Notes under the pieces: generated by a model
What the model was told of the DNA's origin: nothing
The model's input: only the letters and a program-made list of their open reading frames with translations
Databases searched by the model: none
Source: Chitinophaga pinensis
GTDB lineage: Bacteria; Bacteroidota; Bacteroidia; UKL13-3
DNA: 64,000 nt
Direction of reading: 5' to 3'
Assembly (NCBI GenBank): GCA_945870425.1
Contig: CAMBSD010000019.1
Coordinates: forward strand, 1-64,000
In this document: in pieces, positions 8,075 to 17,790 of the stretch
How the letters are laid out: each line of letters starts with the position of its first letter
How positions within the stretch are numbered: the first letter of the stretch is position 1
Translations under genes and position numbers: made by a program

Positions 8075-9400
8075 ATGAATAAAATACTTTTAATCACCAA
8101 ACGAGAATACCTATCGAGGGTAAAGAAAAAATCATTCATTGTGATGACTATACTTTCTCCCCTACTAATCATATTGTTTTATGGTTTGATTTTCTTTTTC
8201 TCCTTCAATAAAGATTTAACTGAAGACAAAAAGAATATTACTGTTTGTGATGAAAGTGGTTTGTTCACTAACAAACTTAAAGACAGCAAAACAATTGTAT
8301 TCAATTACAATGGAAGCATCAAAGGCAATGAAGAAAACTACCTAAAGCAAGGTGATGACTATGGCATTCTTATCATTTCACAATCATCTGGAGATAGCCT
8401 AGAAAAGGTAACCTTCATTTCAAAAGAACAACCAAGCTTATCTACCCAATCCTATATGGAAGACCAAATTGAAAACGTATTGAAGAATATTAAACTAGGT
8501 AAATTTGGTATAGAAAAAGAGCTTTTAGACAAGGTAAATGAAACGAGTGTATCCATCAATACGGTTAAACTAACAGATGAAGGTTTAGAAAAAGGAAACA
8601 CGGGTGTAACCACAGCCATAGGATACTTCTCTGCCTTTCTCATTTATCTTTTCATTTTCCTATATGGGGTGCAAGTGATGCGTGGTGTGATAGAAGAAAA
8701 AACCAATCGCATTGTGGAAGTAATCATTTCTTCAGTGAAACCATTTCAACTGATGATGGGTAAGATAATTGGCATTGCCTTGGTAGGTTTAACACAGTTT
8801 ATTTTATGGGCGCTTTTGGTAATTGTGCTGAGCCCAATGGTTAGCAAACTCATATTATCCTTTATGGATTTGCCTCCTGATGCCATTCAATCCATGTCGG
8901 CTGCTACACAGCAAGGTGCTGCACAAGTAAAACAAAATGGCGTTTTAAACTTCTTATCTGATTTATCGCAATACAATTTCACACTTATCATTGGCATGTT
9001 TATCTTTTATTTCGTTTCAGGCTATTTGTTCTATGGTGCCTTATTCGCAGCCGTTGGTTCTGCAGTAGATAGCGAAACGGATACGCAGCAATTTATGTTA
9101 CCCATAACCATTCCATTGGTATTTTCATTGGTGGTGGCACAAAGTGTGGTTACTTCTTCTCCCAATGGCAATATCAGTTTTTGGTTAAGTATGATACCAC
9201 TTACCTCCCCTATAGTAATGATGGTGCGGCTTCCATTTGGCGTGCCTGCTTGGCAGTTGGGCTTATCTATGTTGTGTATGATAGCAGGTTTTGTAACCGT
9301 AGTTTGGATTGCAGGAAGAATATACAGAATTGGCATCTTGATGTATGGCAAAAAACCAAGCTATAAAGATTTGATTAAATGGATAGGCATTAAGCAATAG
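8075..9400 (+). CDS. ABC-2 type permease (NatB-like)
   Basis: 441 residues. The opening MNKILLITKREYLSRVKKKS followed by a membrane helix, a roughly 150-residue periplasmic loop, and five further helices (AIGYFSAFLIYLFIFLYGVQ, then GVIEEKTNRIVEVIISSVKP just after) is the NatB/ABC-2_3 permease plan. It needs an ATPase partner, which is not adjacent. A NatA-type ATPase without a permease lies at 55106-56011 and is a candidate partner. Likely exports sodium or another small substrate; unproven. Confidence 0.87.
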   Translation: MNKILLITKREYLSRVKKKSFIVMTILSPLLIILFYGLIFFFSFNKDLTEDKKNITVCDESGLFTNKLKDSKTIVFNYNGSIKGNEENYLKQGDDYGILIISQSSGDSLEKVTFISKEQPSLSTQSYMEDQIENVLKNIKLGKFGIEKELLDKVNETSVSINTVKLTDEGLEKGNTGVTTAIGYFSAFLIYLFIFLYGVQVMRGVIEEKTNRIVEVIISSVKPFQLMMGKIIGIALVGLTQFILWALLVIVLSPMVSKLILSFMDLPPDAIQSMSAATQQGAAQVKQNGVLNFLSDLSQYNFTLIIGMFIFYFVSGYLFYGALFAAVGSAVDSETDTQQFMLPITIPLVFSLVVAQSVVTSSPNGNISFWLSMIPLTSPIVMMVRLPFGVPAWQLGLSMLCMIAGFVTVVWIAGRIYRIGILMYGKKPSYKDLIKWIGIKQ

Positions 9401-9522
9401 GATAATGCACAGAGGATTGAGGCAAGAGGGATTAGGTATAAGTGTTTTTTAACTATCCACATAACCCTTTTTGCACTTTTGACTTTCAACTGACAACCAT
9501 CAACTGACAACAAACAACTATC

Positions 9523-10746
9523 TTGGTACTAGCACTATTAAAAGAAAAAGAATACCGATTTTTTATCAGCACAAGATTCTTGCTGACAGTGGCATTGCAG
9601 ATACAAGCTGTAGCTATTGGTTGGGAAATATATAGTATCACGCATGATGTACTTTCCTTAGGCTTAATAGGATTGGCAGAGGCCATTCCCGCGCTTACAG
9701 TAGCACTATTTGCTGGACATGCAGCTGATGTGTACAATCGTAGAAACATCTTACTTTTTGCATTAGGTACCATGTTCTTAGGTGCTTTGGGGGTATTGTA
9801 TATCACACATCCAACTATAAGGAATATGTATAGCCAAACAAGCATTGTCAACTTTCTTTACTTCTTTATCTTTTTAAGTGGAGTTGCAAGGGGCTTTTAT
9901 TCTCCAACAGCATTTGCTTTTCTTTCTCAAATCATTGATAGAAGTAAACTCCCACAAGCAAGTACCATCAATAGTTCTGTTTGGCAAATAGCAGCCGTGG
10001 CAGGTCCGGCAAGTGCTGGATTTTTATATGCTGACGCAGGAATTAGCATTACTTTTATCATCGTATCAGCCCTAATAGGTTTATCCTTTATTTCCATTTT
10101 ACGTATTCAATCCAAACCTGTTTCAGATTTAAAACCTAGTGAAGGCATGATTAAAAGTTTAAAAGCGGGGTTGAGTTATGTGTATAACAATAAAGTTATT
10201 TTGTCGGCCCTTTCTTTGGATATGTTCTCGGTATTATTTGGAGGGGCTGTGGCCTTATTACCTGTATTTGCCGATGAAATTTTACATGTAGGCCCACAAG
10301 GCCTAGGCTTTCTGAGAGCTGCACCATCTCTGGGCTCAGCACTTACCATGATAGTAATTGCGATTTTGCCTCAAATGAATAAGCCAGGTTCAACACTTAT
10401 AAGAGCAGTAGGAGGATTTGGCATTTGTATGTTACTATTCGGCATCAGTACAAATTTTTATTTATCACTGGTCATCCTATTTTTAAGTGGGGTATTTGAT
10501 AGTGTTAGCGTGGTAGTAAGAGGTAACATTCTTCAACTAGAAACCCCTGATGATATGAGAGGAAGGGTATCAGCGGCAAATACCATTTTCATTGGTTCAT
10601 CAAACGAAATAGGAGCTTTTGAAAGTGGATTAGCAGCTAAACTATTAGGGACTGTTTCGTCTGTTATTTTTGGTGGATGCATGACCATGGGCATTGTTGC
10701 CTATACACAAATCAAGGCTAAGAAACTGAAGGAATATAAATTTTAG
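9523..10746 (+). CDS. MFS transporter (MFS_3/EntS-like)
   Basis: 407 residues with about twelve membrane helices. The motifs FAGHAADVYNRRNI (loop 2-3 signature) and the late QLETPDDMRGRVSAANTIFI are characteristic of the MFS_3 group that includes the enterobactin exporter EntS. An in-frame stop at 9505 limits the start to TTG at 9523, since no ATG lies in between and the first helix needs this N-terminus. Substrate unknown. Confidence 0.85.
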   Translation: MVLALLKEKEYRFFISTRFLLTVALQIQAVAIGWEIYSITHDVLSLGLIGLAEAIPALTVALFAGHAADVYNRRNILLFALGTMFLGALGVLYITHPTIRNMYSQTSIVNFLYFFIFLSGVARGFYSPTAFAFLSQIIDRSKLPQASTINSSVWQIAAVAGPASAGFLYADAGISITFIIVSALIGLSFISILRIQSKPVSDLKPSEGMIKSLKAGLSYVYNNKVILSALSLDMFSVLFGGAVALLPVFADEILHVGPQGLGFLRAAPSLGSALTMIVIAILPQMNKPGSTLIRAVGGFGICMLLFGISTNFYLSLVILFLSGVFDSVSVVVRGNILQLETPDDMRGRVSAANTIFIGSSNEIGAFESGLAAKLLGTVSSVIFGGCMTMGIVAYTQIKAKKLKEYKF

Positions 10747-11166
10747 TTAAGGGAAAAATCAACAAACTACTTACCTAAGAACGTTTACTCAAAAAAATCA
10801 GTCAATTAATTTTATGCAATTTGGTTGATTTTAACTACTAGCTGAAGGCTATAAGCGCTGGTTATTCCCTCTTTGAAGGGGGTAGGGGGATGTTCTACAA
10901 TTTTAACTTAGAAGTAATTTCAATCATACAACAATTTCTTTCTCTAACTTTTTCCATTGCTGAAAAAGTCACAAAAAAGCTAGAAAAAAATATGCTTCTA
11001 CCCTCTAGCCTGATGCACGGCCCGTTTCGATTAATCGGGATTTTTCAGCCCAACGCACGCCTAATTTTTGGCCTATTTTCTTGGTTTCGCGCTTGAACAA
11101 CAATGCTACTGAAACTAATTAAAACAAAAGCAAACGACATTTAAATTTAAGCTACCTAAAGCCTGT
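10747..11166. other. Intergenic region with GC-richer conserved-looking block
   Basis: No convincing gene. At 10865-10890 a CCCTCTTTGAAGGGGGTAGG-like stretch resembles repeats common between Bacteroidota genes. Between about 11005 and 11095 the base composition rises well above the surroundings and contains a small hairpin (CCCG...CGGG at 11031-11041 region) followed by ATTTTT on the plus strand. Read on the minus strand one frame gives RETKKIGQKLGVRWAEKSRL and continues to a stop, but no start is present, so it may be a gene fragment or a dispersed repeat. Confidence 0.4.
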
Positions 11167-13803
11167 TTACTTCAATTTATTCTTCAACTCATTCAACTTC
11201 ATCAAAGCTTCAATAGGTGAAATGGTATTTAAATCCATGCTTGACAATTCATCTTTAATGCCCTGCATAATTGGGTCATCCATTTGAAACATGCTTAACT
11301 GAATATTTGAGCTTTTCACTTTGGATAATGTTTGGCGATTATGATCTGCAATTTGTTGATTATGTATAGATGATTTTTCTTTCTCCAGTTCTTTCAAAAT
11401 TTCATCGGCCCTCTGCAAAACCGTTTTAGGTATACCAGCCATGCGAGCCACATGTATACCAAAACTATGTTCACTTCCGCCTAATACCAACCTACGTAAG
11501 AAAATAATTTGCTTATCGGCCTCTTTTATTTCAATATGATAATTCTTAATGCCATTATCTGCTTGCTCCAACTCGTTCAATTCATGATAGTGTGTGGCAA
11601 ATAATGTTTTAGGCTTATAAGGATGCTTATTCAAATATTCAGCAATCGACCATGCAATGGACACTCCATCATACGTAGCAGTACCACGACCTATTTCATC
11701 CAACAAAATAAGACTTTTGGGCGATAGGTTATTCAAGATACTTGCGGTTTCAGTCATCTCCACCATAAAAGTAGATTCGCCTGCACTTAGATTATCGCTT
11801 GCTCCCACGCGGGTAAAGACTTTATCTACCAGGCCAAGACGAGCATATGAAGCGGGCACAAAGCACCCTATCTGTGCCATCAATACGCACAAAGCTGTTT
11901 GACGCAATATGGCCGACTTACCACTCATATTGGGTCCAGTAAGGATAATAATTTGCTGCTTTTCTTTATCTAAAAATATATCATTGGCAATGTAAGTATC
12001 ACCAATTGGCAATTGCTTTTCAATAACAGGATGTCTGGCATCTTTAAGTATTAACTCAGAGCTTTCGTTCAACTCGGGTTTGCAGTAATGATTGCTGTCG
12101 GCCAATTCAGCAAAAGAAAATAAACAATCAATTCGACCAAGAACAATGGCATTTTGTTGAATAGGTAAAACATAATCCTGCAATGCATTTACAAGCTCAT
12201 TATACAAGCGTTCTTCAATGCTCGATATCTTTTCTTCGGCACCTAAAATCTTTTCCTCGTAATGCTTTAATTCTTCAGTGATATAGCGCTCAGCATTGGT
12301 CAAGGTTTGCTTTCTAATCCACTCAGGAGGCACTTTTTCTTTGTGAACATTAGTAACTTCAATATAGTAACCAAAAACATTGTTAAACGAAATCTTAAGG
12401 CTTGTAATACCCGTTCTTTGCTGTTCTTGCTGTTGCAATTGCAACAAGTAATCTTTACCACCAAATGCAATCTTTCGCAATTCGTCCAACTCAGCATTTA
12501 CCCCTTCGCAAATCACATTGCCTTTGTTGGCTATAGCAGGTGCTTCTGCTTGTAGCTCTTTACTCAATTTTTCAACCACCCAAAGGCAAGGATTAAGTTG
12601 ATCAGAAAGTTTGGATAATAAAGTATGTTTCTCTTTGTTAAAATAGCTTTTTACAGGTTCAAGCAATTTCAAAGACCTATTCAATTGTTGCAATTCACGC
12701 GGACTGATGCGTTTCATGGCAACTTTAGAAACCAATCTTTCCATATCACCAACCTGCTTCAACAATTCAACTATTTGATTTCTTAGTTCGGTTTGTTGCT
12801 TGGCATAGTCAACAATATCAAGTCTTTCATTGATAAGCGATAGTTCTTTTAAAGGTAAAACCATCCACTTTTTAAGGAGCCTTGCACCCATAGGTGTGAC
12901 TGTTTTATCAAGCACCGATATGAGAGAAACGCCATTTTCATTGGGAGATGATATAAGCTCTAAATTGCGAATCGTAAACCTATCAAGCCATACATATTTT
13001 TCTTCATCAATTCTTGATAAAGCTTGAATATGGCCAACTTGCTCATGATGCGTTTCGCTTAAATAATGCAAACAAACCCCAGCTGCTGTGATAGACAAAG
13101 GCATCTCTTGTAAACCAAATCCTTTCAGGTTGTGAGTGCCAAAATGATTGGTTAATTTATCAAATGCGAATTGATATTGAAAGACCCATTCATCCAATTG
13201 ATAGCAATAAAATCGATCGTTTAGCTTGGCTGTAAAATCTTTATAGAATTTCTTTGAAATAAGTATTTCTGATGGCTTAAAACTTTGAATAAGTTTATCA
13301 ATATACCCAAACGAGCCCTGTGAAGCCATGAACTCACCCGTTGAAATATCAAGAAAAGCAATGCCATTATCATTATTATCAGCAATACATACGGCACATA
13401 AATAATTATTAGATTTATTATCTAAGATTTTATCATTGTAAGATACACCAGGCGTAATGAGCTCGGTAACTCCTCTCTTAACAATGGTCTTGGTCATTTT
13501 AGGATCTTCAAGTTGGTCGCAAATAGCCACCCTCTGCCCAGCCCTAACCAATTTAGGTAAATAAGTATCCAATGAATGATGAGGAAACCCAGCCAATTCA
13601 ATATGAGAGGCAGAACCATTAGCCCTTTTAGTTAGCACAATGCCCAAAATACCAGAGGCTGTTACAGCATCTTGCCCAAAAGTTTCATAGAAATCTCCCA
13701 CACGAAACAACAACAATGCACCAGGGTACTTCGCCTTGATTTGGTTGTATTGCCGCATCAGCGGTGTTTCATTATCTTCTCCTTCTTTTGATTTTTTTGC
13801 CAT
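11167..13803 (-). CDS. mutS: DNA mismatch repair protein MutS
   Basis: 878 residues, the usual MutS length. The N-terminal mismatch-binding domain has the GDFYETFGQDA motif (Phe-x-Glu intercalating wedge). The ATPase domain shows Walker A GPNMSGKSAI, Walker B ILLDEIGRGT and the ATHYHEL switch. The start at 13803 (MAKKSKEGEDNETPLMRQYN) is chosen over a longer frame because family members begin just before PLMRQY. MutS recognises base mismatches and recruits MutL. It is monocistronic here. Confidence 0.97.
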   Translation of the reverse strand: MAKKSKEGEDNETPLMRQYNQIKAKYPGALLLFRVGDFYETFGQDAVTASGILGIVLTKRANGSASHIELAGFPHHSLDTYLPKLVRAGQRVAICDQLEDPKMTKTIVKRGVTELITPGVSYNDKILDNKSNNYLCAVCIADNNDNGIAFLDISTGEFMASQGSFGYIDKLIQSFKPSEILISKKFYKDFTAKLNDRFYCYQLDEWVFQYQFAFDKLTNHFGTHNLKGFGLQEMPLSITAAGVCLHYLSETHHEQVGHIQALSRIDEEKYVWLDRFTIRNLELISSPNENGVSLISVLDKTVTPMGARLLKKWMVLPLKELSLINERLDIVDYAKQQTELRNQIVELLKQVGDMERLVSKVAMKRISPRELQQLNRSLKLLEPVKSYFNKEKHTLLSKLSDQLNPCLWVVEKLSKELQAEAPAIANKGNVICEGVNAELDELRKIAFGGKDYLLQLQQQEQQRTGITSLKISFNNVFGYYIEVTNVHKEKVPPEWIRKQTLTNAERYITEELKHYEEKILGAEEKISSIEERLYNELVNALQDYVLPIQQNAIVLGRIDCLFSFAELADSNHYCKPELNESSELILKDARHPVIEKQLPIGDTYIANDIFLDKEKQQIIILTGPNMSGKSAILRQTALCVLMAQIGCFVPASYARLGLVDKVFTRVGASDNLSAGESTFMVEMTETASILNNLSPKSLILLDEIGRGTATYDGVSIAWSIAEYLNKHPYKPKTLFATHYHELNELEQADNGIKNYHIEIKEADKQIIFLRRLVLGGSEHSFGIHVARMAGIPKTVLQRADEILKELEKEKSSIHNQQIADHNRQTLSKVKSSNIQLSMFQMDDPIMQGIKDELSSMDLNTISPIEALMKLNELKNKLK

Positions 13804-13991
13804 TTCAATTTCTATTCCACTAAACAACCGATGTTCTGAAAAATAATTAGTTCAAACATCTAAATTGATTAGCGGGTAAATAAAAGAATTTTTCCTAAAT
13901 ATTTATTCAGACATTAAGAACATTCACAACATGGCTTTTCTTTGCCGGAATAATAATTGAACCTCAAAAAATAAAATAAAATAACTTAAAA

Positions 13992-14552
13992 ATGACTATT
14001 AATAAGAACTATAATAACATCGACTATACCCAAAATCGATTTGAAAAAGGAGAATTTGAAAATTGCAATTTTAGTTATTGTAATTTTTCAGGCATTGATT
14101 TATCACAAAATATTTTTAGTGATTGTGTATTCAACGCATGCAATTTAAGTCTTGCAAAACTCAACAAAACTGCTTTCAGGGAAGTTTTCTTCAAAGATTG
14201 TAAGTTGCTTGGATTAAGATTTGAGAATTGTAATGCGTTTTTGTTTGCAGTAAAATTTGAAAATTGTATCCTAAATCTATCCTCCTTTTACAATAGAAAT
14301 ATCAAGAAAACACTATTTATTGATTGTACACTTCATGAAGTAGATTTTAGTGAGGCAGACCTTAGTAATTCTACATTCGAAAATTGCGACCTGAGCATGG
14401 CTAATTTCGACAGCACCAACCTTGAAAAAGTAGATTTAAGGACAGCTTTTAATTACAGCATTTCACCAGAGAGAAACAGAATAAAAAAAGCGAAATTTTC
14501 TAGCCAAGGTTTAGTAGGGTTGCTGCAGCATCATGATATCATTATTGAATAG
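13992..14552 (+). CDS. Pentapeptide-repeat protein
   Basis: 186 residues with about 25 consecutive A(D/N)LXX-type repeats (for example FENCNFSYCNFSGIDL, SEADLSNSTFENCDLSMANF), which fold as a right-handed four-sided beta helix. The C-terminal SPERNRIKKAKFS then GLLQHHDI resembles the tail of Qnr/MfpA-like proteins that mimic DNA and shield gyrase, and of many uncharacterised Bacteroidota relatives. A gyrase-protection role is possible but not shown. Many asparagines and cysteines (FENC) occur at fixed positions of the coil. Confidence 0.85.
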   Translation: MTINKNYNNIDYTQNRFEKGEFENCNFSYCNFSGIDLSQNIFSDCVFNACNLSLAKLNKTAFREVFFKDCKLLGLRFENCNAFLFAVKFENCILNLSSFYNRNIKKTLFIDCTLHEVDFSEADLSNSTFENCDLSMANFDSTNLEKVDLRTAFNYSISPERNRIKKAKFSSQGLVGLLQHHDIIIE

Positions 14553-14685
14553 CTACTGTAATTCTAACTTCACAACAAAAACAATTCATGATTGGCGTCA
14601 AACTTATAGTCAATACGATGAAAAGCGTTGTTGTATTCGTAATCAACTCTGATCAAAATCATGTATAAAGAGGATTCTAAAACAG

Positions 14686-14719
14686 AAAAAAAATCCCCCA
14701 AATCTTTCAATTTGAGGGA
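14686..14719 (-). terminator. Rho-independent terminator of the sugar transferase operon
   Basis: On the minus strand CCCTCAAATTGAAAGATTTGGGGG folds as a stem of about eight pairs and is followed by eight T residues (positions 14693-14686). It lies 21 bases after the stop of the sugar transferase gene. Confidence 0.85.
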
Positions 14720-14740
14720 AATCTTCCATGAATTTTAATT

Positions 14741-15934
14741 CTACACATTTTCTTTTTGAAACAAGGCAGGAATTGTTTTTAATATGAGTTTTATATCACG
14801 ACCAAAAGAATAATCTTTTGCATAGTCATTATCCAACTCCATGCGCTCTTCTTCGCTCATAGCACCTCCTTTACCTCGCATGGTAACTTGCCACAATCCT
14901 GCAATACCAGCTGGAGCAAGAAATCTCAGAGCAAATTGGTCAGTAGTAATTTTCTCCGCCTCATATAATGGCAGTGGTCTATTTCCAACAATACTCATAT
15001 CGCCTTTCAAGACATTAAATAATTGCGGCAATTCATCAATACTTGTGTTACGAATAATTTTACCAAATTTAGTAATCCTCGGATCGTTTTCAATTTTTGT
15101 AAATGTAGCTCTAGTAGCTTGTTTACGGGTTTCAGCAACAATTTTCTCACATACTTTATCGCCATCCATATACATTAAGTTTTGGCACTCTGTATTATTC
15201 GCAATACAAGACTCGCACTTATACGACTTCATAAACTCTCTATTAGACTCTTTGCTAACTTTTGCTGAATATTGGTTTAAATGCTGTAAATCTTTAAGCA
15301 TAGCATCAGCGCCTTGCCTCATCGATCTAAATTTATAAAACTTGAACATCTGATAACCCGTACCAACTCGCTTTGAATAATAGAATACAGGACCTTTACT
15401 CTCTAATCTAATTATTATTGATACAATTAAGAATACGGGTAGAAGAACAATCAATGCCGATAGTGAAACAAGAATATCAAACAATCGCTTCGAAATTGGC
15501 ATGTAATATTTAGGAAAATCATGTTGGTCTTCAAAAATAGATTTATGAAACCTTGGTGGATTTTTTATTAAATAATCAGCCCTGGTAATAAAATCATTGA
15601 TATCGGCAGGATGCTCATAAATATCAGCAAACTGCTCCCTTAAAGCCACATTTTTAACTTGGTCAGATAATCTTTCAACTAAAATTACAAATGGAACATT
15701 TGCTGTATGAGCAATATTCTTGCAGTTTCTTCTCAGGGTAATACCATTAATATCATTTAAGTCAGTGTGGGTAACAATAAGCTTTACGGGCTCATTCTTA
15801 TTAGTCCATTGAACAAAATCATAAATATTATCAAAATTAAAAATTTGATAATGGTGTTTAAAGGTCTGACTAAAATTCAATATGATATCTGCATTATTAC
15901 TAATAAATGCAATGCGTTCGTTATTCGTATCCAT
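14741..15934 (-). CDS. Sugar transferase with N-terminal pseudo-receiver domain
   Basis: 397 residues. Residues 145-397 are a bacterial sugar transferase (WcaJ/PglC-type phosphoglycosyl transferase): membrane helix about 151-177, basic KFYKFRSM, then SIDELPQLFNVLKGDMSIVG and NRPLPLYE. It would transfer a sugar phosphate to undecaprenyl phosphate, starting exopolysaccharide or glycan synthesis at the inner membrane. Residues 5-120 align with receiver domains (LIVTHTDLNDINGI against the IIIADVNMPDVGGI of the adjacent regulator) but the phospho-acceptor Asp is His56, the switch Lys is His108 and the acidic pair is absent. Residues 240-262 insert four cysteines (C-X2-C-X6-C-X11-C) in the catalytic domain. 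It starts 2 bases after the upstream receiver gene, so translation is probably coupled. Confidence 0.88.
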   Translation of the reverse strand: MDTNNERIAFISNNADIILNFSQTFKHHYQIFNFDNIYDFVQWTNKNEPVKLIVTHTDLNDINGITLRRNCKNIAHTANVPFVILVERLSDQVKNVALREQFADIYEHPADINDFITRADYLIKNPPRFHKSIFEDQHDFPKYYMPISKRLFDILVSLSALIVLLPVFLIVSIIIRLESKGPVFYYSKRVGTGYQMFKFYKFRSMRQGADAMLKDLQHLNQYSAKVSKESNREFMKSYKCESCIANNTECQNLMYMDGDKVCEKIVAETRKQATRATFTKIENDPRITKFGKIIRNTSIDELPQLFNVLKGDMSIVGNRPLPLYEAEKITTDQFALRFLAPAGIAGLWQVTMRGKGGAMSEEERMELDNDYAKDYSFGRDIKLILKTIPALFQKENV

Positions 15935-15936
15935 AA

Positions 15937-16320
15937 CTAAACTCTTTTAATACGTCTGAATATATTGTCAATTCTAGCTTCAAGCTCCTCAGGATTAAAG
16001 GGCTTGGTCATATAATCATCAGCTCCAGCTTTCAAACTTTTAATTTTATCTTCACTTTTTTCATTTCCACTTAACATAATTAAGGGTACATCTCTGAAGA
16101 ACCCACTTGAACGGATTTGCATAATAAATTCAATTCCGCCTACATCTGGCATATTTACATCTGCAATAATAATATCTGGAACTACACCTTGTTGCATCCA
16201 CTCCAAAGCATCTTTTCCATTTTGCTTTGAAACAACATTGTATGTTTTCCCGAAGTAAAAGTCAAGTACTTTCAAAATACATGGTTCATCATCTACTGCA
16301 ATAAGAGTCTTTTTCATCAT
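15937..16320 (-). CDS. Stand-alone response regulator receiver
   Basis: 127 residues, a single CheY-like receiver with all active residues: acidic Asp10-Asp11-Glu12, phospho-acceptor Asp54 (IIIADVNMPD), Thr/Ser in MLSG and Lys106 in TKPF. It has no output domain, so it must act by protein contact. It lies between a sigma-54 activator (3 bases upstream) and a sugar transferase bearing a degenerate receiver (2 bases downstream), which makes those two the obvious partners. No histidine kinase is encoded nearby. Confidence 0.92.
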   Translation of the reverse strand: MMKKTLIAVDDEPCILKVLDFYFGKTYNVVSKQNGKDALEWMQQGVVPDIIIADVNMPDVGGIEFIMQIRSSGFFRDVPLIMLSGNEKSEDKIKSLKAGADDYMTKPFNPEELEARIDNIFRRIKRV

Positions 16321-16323
16321 AGG

Positions 16324-17691
16324 TTATTTTGTTAAATTTTGATAAGATTCACTTTTTAATATTCTATAAATAGTCGATTTCCCAATATTAAGTTTCTTGG
16401 CAACCGATATAACATTGTCATCATATTTATCTAGGTATGTTTTAATGATTAGATTGGTATAATCATCCAATGACATCTCTTGCATCAACAAATTATTTAA
16501 TGATTTTCCACTATTAAATGTAATGTTTTCAGGCTCAATAACTGAATTATCACACATCACACATGCCAACTCAACTATGGCTTTTAATTCTCTTACATTT
16601 CCAAGGAAATTATATCCTAATAGCTTTTTTTGAGCCTCGCTACTTAAATTAACTTTTTTGATTGTATTTTCCTTGCAAAACTCATCAATAATATGTTTTG
16701 TTATTAGTATGATATCATTGCCTCTATCCCTTAATGGTGGCAAGCTTATGGGCAAACCAAGCAACCTGTAATACAAATCTTCTCTAAATCTTGAGCCTTG
16801 AACTTCTTCATTCAAATCTTTGTGAGTAGCAACAATTATCCTAACATCTATAGGTATAGTTTGATTTCCTCCTACCCTTGTCACTTCTTTCTCTTGCAAT
16901 ACACGTAATAATTTTGCTTGAATGTTTATGTCCATCTCACCAATCTCGTCTAAGAAAATAGTTCCTTTATTTGCTTGTTCAAATTTTCCAATTCTGCGAG
17001 CGTCTGCGCCTGTAAAGGCACCTTTTTCGTGACCAAATAATTCTGACTCAATCAATTCTTTAGGAATAGCGGCCACATTTACTGCAACAAATGGAAGTTT
17101 TTTTCTATCACTATTATAATGAATCGCTTTTGCTACAAGTTCTTTACCTGTTCCGGTTTCACCCGTAACACTAACTGTGATTTTACTTCCGGCAGCTTTT
17201 TCAATCAATGAATATGTTTTTTTTATGGCATCACTATTACCAATAATGCTGTTACTAAAGTCATATTTTTTAGCAACCTCTTCCCTCAAATCTAAAATTT
17301 CTTCTCTTAAAACTTGGTTGCTTCTGGCATTTTGAATAGAATTAAGCAATCGATTCTTGGTATCTTCATCTTTTAAAATATAATCAAAAACGCCTAGTTT
17401 TAGTAGCTCTACTGCAGTTGAAACATCTTCTTGCCCTGAAATAACAATTATTTGAGAATCGACACTGGCATCTTTTATTTTCCTAATTAATTCGGTTCCA
17501 TTCATGTCTGGCATAGAATAGTCAACCGTTATTAGCTTTGGTTTAAGATGCAGATTATCAAGACAGTCTTTAGCATTAAAAAAAGTTCTAACCGAATACT
17601 CAGGATTAAGTGAAATAACATACTGCAAAAAGTTATTATACCACTTATCATCTTCTACGACAAAAATTTCGTATGTATCTTTTGAAGCCAT
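16324..17691 (-). CDS. Sigma-54-dependent response regulator (NtrC family)
   Basis: 455 residues from the ATG at 17691; a GTG at 17718 is a longer alternative. Receiver domain about 7-120 with Asp57 (TVDYSMPD) and Lys107; AAA+ domain about 145-375 with Walker A GETGTGKE (177-184), the sigma-54 contact loop GAFTGA (224-229) and Walker B TIFLDEIGEM; C-terminal Fis-type helix-turn-helix (VISVAKKLNIGKSTIYRILK). It should activate sigma-54 promoters on phosphorylation. First gene of a three-gene operon with a lone receiver and a sugar transferase, suggesting control of envelope polysaccharide. The cognate kinase is elsewhere. Confidence 0.93.
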   Translation of the reverse strand: MASKDTYEIFVVEDDKWYNNFLQYVISLNPEYSVRTFFNAKDCLDNLHLKPKLITVDYSMPDMNGTELIRKIKDASVDSQIIVISGQEDVSTAVELLKLGVFDYILKDEDTKNRLLNSIQNARSNQVLREEILDLREEVAKKYDFSNSIIGNSDAIKKTYSLIEKAAGSKITVSVTGETGTGKELVAKAIHYNSDRKKLPFVAVNVAAIPKELIESELFGHEKGAFTGADARRIGKFEQANKGTIFLDEIGEMDINIQAKLLRVLQEKEVTRVGGNQTIPIDVRIIVATHKDLNEEVQGSRFREDLYYRLLGLPISLPPLRDRGNDIILITKHIIDEFCKENTIKKVNLSSEAQKKLLGYNFLGNVRELKAIVELACVMCDNSVIEPENITFNSGKSLNNLLMQEMSLDDYTNLIIKTYLDKYDDNVISVAKKLNIGKSTIYRILKSESYQNLTK

Positions 17692-17790
17692 ATTTGCAAA
17701 TTCATGTTTATTTGGCACAAAGTAACAAAATGGGAATTACGTTTTTATGTGTAAAAAAAGAAGTTATACATTTAGTGTATCTTATAATAG

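Noticed and set aside
10890-11096. 68-codon plus-strand frame between the MFS gene and mutS
   Set aside because: It crosses the repeat-like block, has no family resemblance and no promoter; treated as chance.
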